The position numbers and the translations under genes were made by a program. A stretch of 5,221 nt of DNA. Source: Ruminococcus sp. UBA4383. Its GTDB lineage: Bacteria > Bacillota > Clostridia > Oscillospirales > Ruminococcaceae. This document shows, piece by piece, positions 1 through 4,597 of the stretch (position 1 is the stretch's first letter; the number at the start of each line of letters is the position of its first letter). The stretch is from positions 14,229 to 19,449 of the forward strand of contig DGRR01000227.1 of NCBI GenBank assembly GCA_002389995.1. The letters are read 5' to 3'. The notes beneath the pieces were generated by a model. The model made no database searches and had not been told where the DNA came from. It worked only from the letters and a program-made list of their open reading frames with translations.

Positions 1-1689
1 ATGGAAAAAATGAATATATCCGTATATTCCCCCAAACCCGATGAAGAAGGATATGAACCCGTAAATCTTGAAATATCCGAACTTGATGAAAATATAATAT
101 CGTCTTTAAAAACAGTTGAATATATTTTTGACGGTGAAAAATTATCTGTCCGCAGCGGGGATAATGCCTATATAAGCACTGATGAAAATATAATATGCAG
201 ATTTTTTGAATCTGACTGCGAGAAATCAACAGTATGTGCAAAACCTCATTACCGCTGGGCGTTTATTCATAACACAATGTTGAAAAATTTAAAGACAGAT
301 ATTGAAATATGCGGTTATCTGCTTAATACATCAGCCTCAGACTATGAAACAGACAAACTCTGCGGTGAATACGGTGTTCACTACTATTCGGAAAACGGAG
401 AATATGCCGAACTTGTATCAATCAGAAAATTATCCGAAAAATTAAGAAATGAGATTGAAAGTCAGGGTATGACAAATCTCCTCGAAAATATCGAGATGCC
501 GTTGATAGAAGTGCTTGCCTCAATGGAACATTATGGAATAAATGTAAATCAGGAGGGTGTAAAGAATTTTGGTGAAAATATATCTCAGATGACGGAGGAA
601 ATCAAAAAGGAAATTTATGACGAGGCAGGACATGAATTTAATATATCCTCTCCGAAACAGCTTGGAGTTGTGCTTTTTGAAGAAATGGGACTGCCAGCCT
701 TAAAGAAAACCAAAAGCGGATATTCAACCAATGCGGAGGTACTCGAAGAACTGCGAAACCGTGCGCCCATAGTTGAAAATGTCCTGAAATACCGCCAGTA
801 TACAAAGCTAACATCAACTTATGTGACAGGGCTTCTCGACAAAGTATCACAGGACGGCAGGATTCATACATCTTTCAGACAGACCGAAACAAGAACGGGA
901 AGAATATCATCTACTGAACCAAATATGCAGAATATCCCCGTAAGAACCGAACTCGGCTCGCAGATGAGAAAATTTTTCACGGCAGGCGAAGGGAAAATTC
1001 TTGTTGATGCCGATTACAGCCAGATAGAACTGCGTGTTATGGCGCATCTCTGCGGAGACAAAAACATGACAGATGCGTTTATATACGGTGAAGATATCCA
1101 TACATCAACCGCTGCACAGGTTTTTGATATGCCTGCAATAATGGTGACTTCCGAGATGAGAAGTGCCGCAAAAGCTGTAAATTTCGGCATAATCTACGGT
1201 ATAGGCGCATATTCGCTCTCAAAGGATATAGGTGTATCGGTAAATCAGGCAAACAGATATATAAAAGATTATCTTGCAAAATATCCCAAAGTAAATGAGT
1301 TTATGCAGAATACCGTAAAAAATGCAGAGGAAACAGGATTTGTAAAAACCATGTTCGGACGTATAAGGCGTATACCTGAAATTTTATCCTCAAATAAAAA
1401 CACTCAGGCGGCAGGTAAAAGAATCGCCATGAATACCCCCGTGCAGGGTACAGCCGCAGACCTCATCAAAATGGCAATGATAAACGTATACCGCAGACTT
1501 AAAGCGGAAAATCTCAATGCACAGCTTATATTGCAGGTACATGATGAACTCATCATAGAATCAGATATTTCATGTGCAGACAGATGTGCGGAAATTCTCA
1601 GGGAGGAAATGCAGAACGTATACGAAATGAAAGTACCGCTTGTCGTTGATGTAAACAAGGGCAAAAGCTGGTATGATGCAAAGGGCTGA
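1..1689 (+). CDS. polA: DNA polymerase I, C-terminal part (exonuclease-like and polymerase domains), 5' end probably cut by window
   Basis: Family A DNA polymerase, which fills gaps in DNA repair and replaces Okazaki-fragment RNA primers. 562 residues are visible. Residues about 1-150 correspond to the 3'-5' exonuclease-like domain; I see no clear first-motif DxE pair, so proofreading is probably lost, as in many Firmicute Pol I proteins. The polymerase domain follows. Motif A is LVDADYSQIELR with catalytic D338 and E343. The O-helix carries R387, K391, F395 and Y399, spaced as E. coli R754, K758, F762 and Y766. Motif C is QVHDE (H514, D515, E516). The end is the usual ...GKSWYDAKG. Family members are usually about 850-930 residues, so an N-terminal 5' nuclease domain of roughly 300 residues probably lies left of base 1. 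An ATG falls exactly at base 1, but nothing upstream is visible to test it as a start. The LRR gene follows after 24 bp. Confidence 0.96.
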   Translation: MEKMNISVYSPKPDEEGYEPVNLEISELDENIISSLKTVEYIFDGEKLSVRSGDNAYISTDENIICRFFESDCEKSTVCAKPHYRWAFIHNTMLKNLKTDIEICGYLLNTSASDYETDKLCGEYGVHYYSENGEYAELVSIRKLSEKLRNEIESQGMTNLLENIEMPLIEVLASMEHYGINVNQEGVKNFGENISQMTEEIKKEIYDEAGHEFNISSPKQLGVVLFEEMGLPALKKTKSGYSTNAEVLEELRNRAPIVENVLKYRQYTKLTSTYVTGLLDKVSQDGRIHTSFRQTETRTGRISSTEPNMQNIPVRTELGSQMRKFFTAGEGKILVDADYSQIELRVMAHLCGDKNMTDAFIYGEDIHTSTAAQVFDMPAIMVTSEMRSAAKAVNFGIIYGIGAYSLSKDIGVSVNQANRYIKDYLAKYPKVNEFMQNTVKNAEETGFVKTMFGRIRRIPEILSSNKNTQAAGKRIAMNTPVQGTAADLIKMAMINVYRRLKAENLNAQLILQVHDELIIESDISCADRCAEILREEMQNVYEMKVPLVVDVNKGKSWYDAKG

Positions 1690-1700
1690 TAAAAATATAT

Positions 1701-1706
1701 GGAGGT
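1701..1706 (+). promoter_or_regulatory. Ribosome binding site that sets the LRR protein start
   Basis: GGAGGT lies 7 bases before the ATG at 1714, an ideal Shine-Dalgarno distance. An in-frame ATG at 1699 overlaps the first G of this site, has no site of its own, and would add only five residues (MEVKI). The start at 1714 is therefore preferred. Confidence 0.85.
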
Positions 1707-1713
1707 AAAAATT

Positions 1714-3495
1714 ATGAGTTTTGAAAATGAGAGCAGAAACAATTCTTTAAGAATCTGCGAGGACAAAATTAAAAAAATAAAGGAAACAATAGAGAGCCTT
1801 ACTGCGGAAATTGCGGATTTAGAAGCTGAAATCGGCAGGATAAAAGCCGAATCTGATGAGGGAGAATCAAGAAAAGCTGATATTTCAATCGGGTTTCCTG
1901 AAAATCATGCTGTCAATGGCAACTATAAAGGCGTGTCTGTGAATACTTCGGCTCAAAAAGTAAGCCTCCAAAAAATTTCCGCACCCCCCTCGCCTTTGAG
2001 TGATTTTAAAATAAATAACGGTGTTCTGGAAATGTATACAGGCTCAGGAGGAGATGTGGTCATACCCAACAGTGTGACAATCATTGGGGAAGAAGCTTTT
2101 TACAAGTGTAAAAACCTTAAATCGGTTGATATACCCAACAGCGTGACAAGTATTGGGGAAGGTGCTTTTTTCAATTGTAAAAACCTTAAATCGGTTGATA
2201 TACCCGACAGCGTGACAAGTATTGGGGATTGTGCTTTTGGGAGTTGTACAAGCCTTGAATCGGTTGATATACCCAGTAGCGTGACAAGTATTGGTATTTT
2301 TGCTTTTAGCAGTTGTAAAAGCCTTGAATCGGTTGATATACCCAACAGCGTGACAAGTATTGGGGAAGGTGCTTTTGCCAATTGTATAAGCTTTAAATCA
2401 GTTGTAATACCCAACAGCGTGACAAGTATTGGGAGCAATGCTTTTAACAGTTGTAAAAACCTTAAATCGGTTGATATACCCAACAGCGTGACAAGTATTG
2501 GGAAAGGTGCTTTTTTCAATTGTAAAAACCTTAAATCGGTCGTCATACCCAACAGCGTGACAAGTATTGGCAGTGCGGTTTTTGAATGTACAAAATGGAT
2601 TGAGGACTATCCTGATGACTTTGTAACAGTAAACGGAATTTTAATTGAATATAAGGGCAGTGAAATTGATGTTATTATACCCAACAGCGTGACAAGTATT
2701 GGGGACAGTGCTTTTAGCGAGTGTCACAGTCTTGAATCGGTTGCTATACCCAACAGCGTGACAAGCATTGGGGACAGTGCTTTTGACAGTTGTGAAAACC
2801 TTAAATCGGTTATTATACCCAACAGCGTGACAAGCATTGGGTACAGTGCTTTTAGCGAGTGTGAAAACCTTAAATCGGTTGTCATACCCAACAGTGTGAC
2901 AAGCATTGGAAACGGTGCTTTTCAATGTACGAAGTGGATTGAGGACTATCCTGATGACTTTGTGACAGTAAACGGAATTTTAATTGAATATAAGGGCAGT
3001 GAAATTGATGTTATTATACCCAACAGCGTGACAAGTATTGGGGACAGTGCTTTTAGCTATTGTCACAGCCTTGAATCGGTTGATATACCCAACAGCGTGA
3101 CAAGTATTGGGAGCAATGCTTTTTACGGTTGTAAAAACCTTAAATCGGTTGATATACCCAACAGCGTGACAAGCATTGGGGGCGGTGCTTTTTATAATTG
3201 TGAAAACCTTGAATCGGTTGTTATACCCAACAGCGTGACAAGCATTGGGGACTGTGCTTTTAGAGAGTGTGAAAACCTTAAATCGGTTGTTATACCCAAC
3301 AGTGTGACAAGCATTGGGGACGGTGCTTTTAGAGAGTGTGAAAACCTTAAATCGGTTGTCATACCCAACAGCGTGACAAGCATTGGATATTCGGCTTTTA
3401 AAGGTTGTGACAGTCTTGAATCGGTGTCAGTACCGAGAAACTGCAAAATTGCTGATTATGCTTTTGAGGAAGATACAGAGGTCATTCGCAGATAA
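1714..3495 (+). CDS. BspA-like LRR_5 leucine-rich-repeat protein with N-terminal coiled coil, probably cytoplasmic
   Basis: 593 residues; function unknown. Residues 12-43 form an unbroken heptad series: a positions L12, I19, I26, I33, I40; d positions C15, I22, L29, L36, I43. This predicts a homo-oligomeric, probably dimeric, coiled coil. A polar linker (about 47-96) precedes a cap module, DFxxNNGxLxxYxGSGGDV (97-115). Eighteen LRR_5 units then start at residue 117, each with consensus IPNSVTSIGxxAFxxCxxLKSV. Sixteen are 23 residues; units 8 and 12 are 44 residues because they carry an extra cap-like module (about 292-321 and 405-434). A degenerate final unit (573-593, VPRNCKIADYAF...) closes the solenoid. 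There is no signal peptide, transmembrane segment, LPxTG, dockerin or SLH domain, whereas most known BspA-like proteins are surface-exposed or secreted. LRR solenoids usually bind proteins, so a scaffold or recognition role is possible but only inferred. It lies 24 bp after polA and is probably co-transcribed with it. Confidence 0.93.
   Translation: MSFENESRNNSLRICEDKIKKIKETIESLTAEIADLEAEIGRIKAESDEGESRKADISIGFPENHAVNGNYKGVSVNTSAQKVSLQKISAPPSPLSDFKINNGVLEMYTGSGGDVVIPNSVTIIGEEAFYKCKNLKSVDIPNSVTSIGEGAFFNCKNLKSVDIPDSVTSIGDCAFGSCTSLESVDIPSSVTSIGIFAFSSCKSLESVDIPNSVTSIGEGAFANCISFKSVVIPNSVTSIGSNAFNSCKNLKSVDIPNSVTSIGKGAFFNCKNLKSVVIPNSVTSIGSAVFECTKWIEDYPDDFVTVNGILIEYKGSEIDVIIPNSVTSIGDSAFSECHSLESVAIPNSVTSIGDSAFDSCENLKSVIIPNSVTSIGYSAFSECENLKSVVIPNSVTSIGNGAFQCTKWIEDYPDDFVTVNGILIEYKGSEIDVIIPNSVTSIGDSAFSYCHSLESVDIPNSVTSIGSNAFYGCKNLKSVDIPNSVTSIGGGAFYNCENLESVVIPNSVTSIGDCAFRECENLKSVVIPNSVTSIGDGAFRECENLKSVVIPNSVTSIGYSAFKGCDSLESVSVPRNCKIADYAFEEDTEVIRR
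2587..2720 (+). repeat. Copy 1 of a segmental duplication inside the LRR gene (339 bp offset)
   Basis: This segment, starting at the TGT codon of CTKWIEDYPDDF and running through the following IPNSVTSIGDSAFS unit, reappears 339 bp downstream at 2926. In the roughly 90 bp insert module I see only three differences (ACA/ACG, AAA/AAG, GTA/GTG), all synonymous. The offset equals one 132 bp unit plus three 69 bp units, as expected if a four-unit block was duplicated. Confidence 0.9.
2926..3059 (+). repeat. Copy 2 of the segmental duplication inside the LRR gene
   Basis: This is the partner of the segment at 2587. Near-identity continues through the insert module and the next unit until GAG/TAT (Glu to Tyr) just before the Cys of the unit starting at 3016. 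Beyond that the copies differ by about as much as any two units, so the block edges have been blurred by exchange. Confidence 0.9.
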
Positions 3496-3502
3496 TAATA
3501 CG

Positions 3503-3530
3503 AAAACGGAGTGTAACAGCTCCGTTTTTT
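3503..3530 (+). terminator. Rho-independent terminator after the LRR gene
   Basis: A stem of ACGGAG (3506-3511) pairs with CTCCGT (3520-3525) around an 8-base loop and extends by A-T pairs into the T6 run ending at 3530. It lies 7 bases after the LRR stop codon and should end the polA-LRR transcript. Confidence 0.85.
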
Positions 3531-3548
3531 GTGTCCGTAAAATAATTA

Positions 3549-3577
3549 TTTACATATAATAAACGGGACAGTATAAA
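3549..3577 (+). promoter_or_regulatory. Candidate sigma-A promoter for mazF
   Basis: TTTACA (3549-3554), a 17-base spacer, then TATAAA (3572-3577). Each box is one base from consensus. It lies between the LRR terminator and mazF and would give an untranslated leader of roughly 55-60 bases. The region is very AT-rich (another TATAAT occurs at 3555-3560), so chance matches are possible. Confidence 0.55.
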
Positions 3578-3592
3578 AATAATTATGCTGTC
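3567..3592 (+). promoter_or_regulatory. Imperfect palindrome over the mazF -10 region, candidate operator
   Basis: GACAG (3567-3571) pairs with CTGTC (3588-3592). Inside, after one T-G wobble, ATAA (3573-3576) pairs with TTAT (3583-3586) around a 6-base centre. It covers the proposed -10 box, so a bound repressor would block transcription. The right arm also takes part in a second inverted repeat, ATGCTG (3585-3590) with CAGCAT (3604-3609). No T-run follows, so it is not a terminator. Operator function is inference. Confidence 0.4.
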
Positions 3593-3628
3593 AATAATAA
3601 TATCAGCATTATATGCAAATAAATTATC

Positions 3629-3633
3629 GGGAG
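3629..3633 (+). promoter_or_regulatory. Ribosome binding site that sets the mazF start
   Basis: GGGAG lies 9 bases before the ATG at 3643. The upstream in-frame ATG at 3613 lacks a purine-rich site at the right distance, and its extra ten residues (MQINYRETDI) have no counterpart in the family, which starts at the MxVKRGE/D segment. Confidence 0.7.
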
Positions 3634-3642
3634 ACAGATATT

Positions 3643-3990
3643 ATGTCAGTTAAAAGAGGAGAAATCTACTATGCAGATTTAAGCCCCGTAGTGGGTTCTG
3701 AACAGGGCGGAGTAAGACCTGTACTTATCGTTCAGAATGATGTCGGCAACAAGCACAGCCCGACCGTCATAGCCGCCGCAATCACAAGCCAGAGGGATAA
3801 AAACCACCTGCCTACCCATATAGAAGTACAGGCGGATAAATGCGGTCTTGCAAAGGACAGCATAGTCCTGCTCGAACAGATACGCACGATAGACAAAAAG
3901 CGTCTGCGTGACAAAATGGGAGAACTTGACCTGCGTTCCATGAACAAGGTAAACACGGCACTTTCAATAAGTTTCGGGCTTGAAGTATAA
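3643..3990 (+). CDS. mazF: MazF/EndoA-type mRNA interferase (PemK-like toxin)
   Basis: 115 residues, against 116 for Bacillus subtilis EndoA (YdcE/MazF), which it closely resembles from memory. Such enzymes are cytoplasmic dimeric, ribosome-independent endoribonucleases that cut single-stranded mRNA at short motifs (UACAU for the B. subtilis enzyme) and slow growth. The fold's opening VKRGEIYYADLSPVVGSEQGG is intact, and the catalytic pair R25 (GGVRPVL) and T48 (AAITSQ) sits at the same positions as in B. subtilis. The distal LLEQIRTIDKKRL segment is also conserved. I therefore expect an active enzyme. The target motif here is unknown. The usual MazE/EndoAI antitoxin gene lies directly upstream in Bacillus and many Clostridia, but here the upstream gap is 147 bp and holds a terminator and promoter only. 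A strong hairpin follows 5 bases after the stop. Confidence 0.95.
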   Translation: MSVKRGEIYYADLSPVVGSEQGGVRPVLIVQNDVGNKHSPTVIAAAITSQRDKNHLPTHIEVQADKCGLAKDSIVLLEQIRTIDKKRLRDKMGELDLRSMNKVNTALSISFGLEV

Positions 3991-3995
3991 AAATA

Positions 3996-4021
3996 CTCCC
4001 GACAAGTTTTCTTGTCGGGAG
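3996..4021. terminator. Bidirectional terminator between mazF and the convergent acidic-protein gene
   Basis: CTCCCGACAAG (3996-4006) and CTTGTCGGGAG (4011-4021) form a perfect 11 bp stem with a TTTT loop. On the minus strand it is followed by TATTTTTATA, a good U-tract, so it should terminate the 4046-4474 gene well. On the + strand the tail is GCTTGTATTT, a weaker tract, yet it directly follows mazF and probably serves it too. Confidence 0.88.
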
Positions 4022-4045
4022 CTTGTATTTAATTATCCGAGCAAA

Positions 4046-4474
4046 TCAGTATTCAAGGTAATAAATTCCTACATAGGCAAGCTGATTATTTTCTATTATG
4101 AAACCAATAGATTCACCCCAGTCGCCCTCACCCTCAACTATATATCTGACAGAATCCATTTTTTCGGGTACTGAAACATATACTGTATTGAACCAGCAGT
4201 ATTGCAGAATATCAAGTACATTTCCGAGTTCAGGCAATTCAAATTCTTCATTGATACCGCCTTTTTCTGCATATTTTATTATTCCCCTGCATATATCGCT
4301 GATTAATGAATCAGGTAAATTATTGAATGATTCAACGCATTTTTCTGCATAATCGGTGAGAGAAGAATTTTCAATATAGACTGTAAATTCCGATGAATTT
4401 TCCTCATTGCGGAAGAAACTGCTTCTGAATACACCTTCCCAGCTTTCATGCTGCTTGTTTATCCATTCAATCAT
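4046..4474 (-). CDS. Acidic 142-residue protein of unknown function, immunity-protein-like
   Basis: I do not recognise a named family with certainty. The protein is soluble, has no signal peptide or membrane segment, and is strongly acidic (about 26 Asp/Glu against 9 Lys/Arg). A predicted alpha/beta order runs from FTVYIEN (strand) through a helical middle (LTDYAEKCVESF, LISDICRGIIKYAEK) to strands at the end (VYVSVPEK, VRYIVEGEGDWGESIGFII, LAYVGIYYLEY). The closing pattern, a Trp-containing acidic turn, then GxxIxNxxxxYVGxxY, resembles small DUF/immunity proteins often found near polymorphic toxins in Firmicutes; that link is impression, not proof. The start at 4474 is chosen for AGGAGGT six bases upstream. 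A start 12 codons further up (4510) would lie inside the promoter -10 box. It has its own promoter and terminator and converges on mazF. Confidence 0.87.
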   Translation of the reverse strand: MIEWINKQHESWEGVFRSSFFRNEENSSEFTVYIENSSLTDYAEKCVESFNNLPDSLISDICRGIIKYAEKGGINEEFELPELGNVLDILQYCWFNTVYVSVPEKMDSVRYIVEGEGDWGESIGFIIENNQLAYVGIYYLEY

Positions 4475-4480
4475 TGTCTG

Positions 4481-4487
4481 ACCTCCT
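4481..4487 (-). promoter_or_regulatory. Ribosome binding site of the acidic-protein gene
   Basis: On the minus strand this reads AGGAGGT, a near-perfect Shine-Dalgarno sequence 6 bases before the ATG at 4474. It rules against the longer reading frame starting at 4510. Confidence 0.88.
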
Positions 4488-4509
4488 GAGATTATAGTTA
4501 TCGACAGCA

Positions 4510-4538
4510 ATTATACCACATTATTTCAGATAAGTCAA
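4510..4538 (-). promoter_or_regulatory. Near-consensus sigma-A promoter for the acidic-protein gene
   Basis: On the minus strand TTGACT (4538-4533), a 17-base spacer, then TATAAT (4515-4510). Only one base of the -35 box departs from consensus and spacing is optimal. Transcription should start near 4502, leaving a leader of about 28 bases. This suggests strong, basal transcription independent of pckG. Confidence 0.8.
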
Positions 4539-4539
4539 C

Positions 4540-4585
4540 AAAAAAACCGCAGTATTTCAAAAAATATCAGAAATACTACGGTTTT
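4540..4585 (-). terminator. Rho-independent terminator after pckG
   Basis: On the minus strand, AAAACCG and AGTATTTC pair with GAAATACT and CGGTTTT around an 11-base loop, with a single internal mismatch (4550 against 4578), followed by a run of seven U. It begins 13 bases past the pckG stop. The U-tract runs to within a base of the next gene's -35 box. On the + strand only TTTT follows the stem, so it is mainly a minus-strand terminator. Confidence 0.85.
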
Positions 4586-4597
4586 AAGGAATATTAA

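Larger units (their letters stand above)
2062..3429 (+). repeat. In-frame tandem array of 18 LRR-coding units, 69 bp period
   Basis: Units begin (ATA codon of IPNSV) at 2062, 2131, 2200, 2269, 2338, 2407, 2476, 2545, 2677, 2746, 2815, 2884, 3016, 3085, 3154, 3223, 3292 and 3361. The spacing is 69 bp except for the units at 2545 and 2884, which are 132 bp. A core beginning ATACCCAACAGCGTGACAAG is almost invariant at DNA level, including third codon positions, so the units were recently multiplied or homogenised rather than just conserved as protein. The variable bases mainly encode the two residues before AF, the two before Cys, and the Cys-xx-Leu region. The array is likely unstable in copy number by recombination or slippage; every unit length is a multiple of three, so gains and losses keep the frame. 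Confidence 0.97.

Noticed and set aside
1404..1766. Minus-strand ORF of 120 codons over the polA 3' end
   Set aside because: It lies opposite the conserved Pol I motif C region and has no recognisable family features.
2062..3429. CRISPR-like array or non-coding satellite
   Set aside because: The repeats are in frame within a long ORF with a good ribosome binding site, have no unique spacers, and encode a known LRR_5 pattern.
2100..3446. Long open frames on the minus strand across the LRR gene (e.g. 2100-2552, 2641-2925, 3192-3446)
   Set aside because: They only mirror the 69 bp periodicity: a codon phase without stops in one unit is open in all. They have no ribosome binding sites and encode low-complexity repeats.
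3613..3642. Upstream mazF start at 3613
   Set aside because: It would add ten residues not found in the family and lacks a proper ribosome binding site; the start at 3643 has GGGAG and matches family length.
3531..3642. Short antitoxin gene or riboswitch upstream of mazF
   Set aside because: The interval is too short and stop-rich for a MazE-like protein, and apart from weak AT-rich inverted repeats I see no riboswitch-like conserved core.
3980..4174. Plus-strand 64-codon ORF after mazF, possible downstream antitoxin
   Set aside because: It overlaps the end of mazF, reads straight through the strong hairpin at 3996-4021 and then lies antisense to a better-supported gene. No ribosome binding site is apparent.
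4098..4352. Plus-strand ORF opposite the acidic-protein gene
   Set aside because: The minus strand has a near-consensus promoter, AGGAGGT site and terminator; this frame has none of them.
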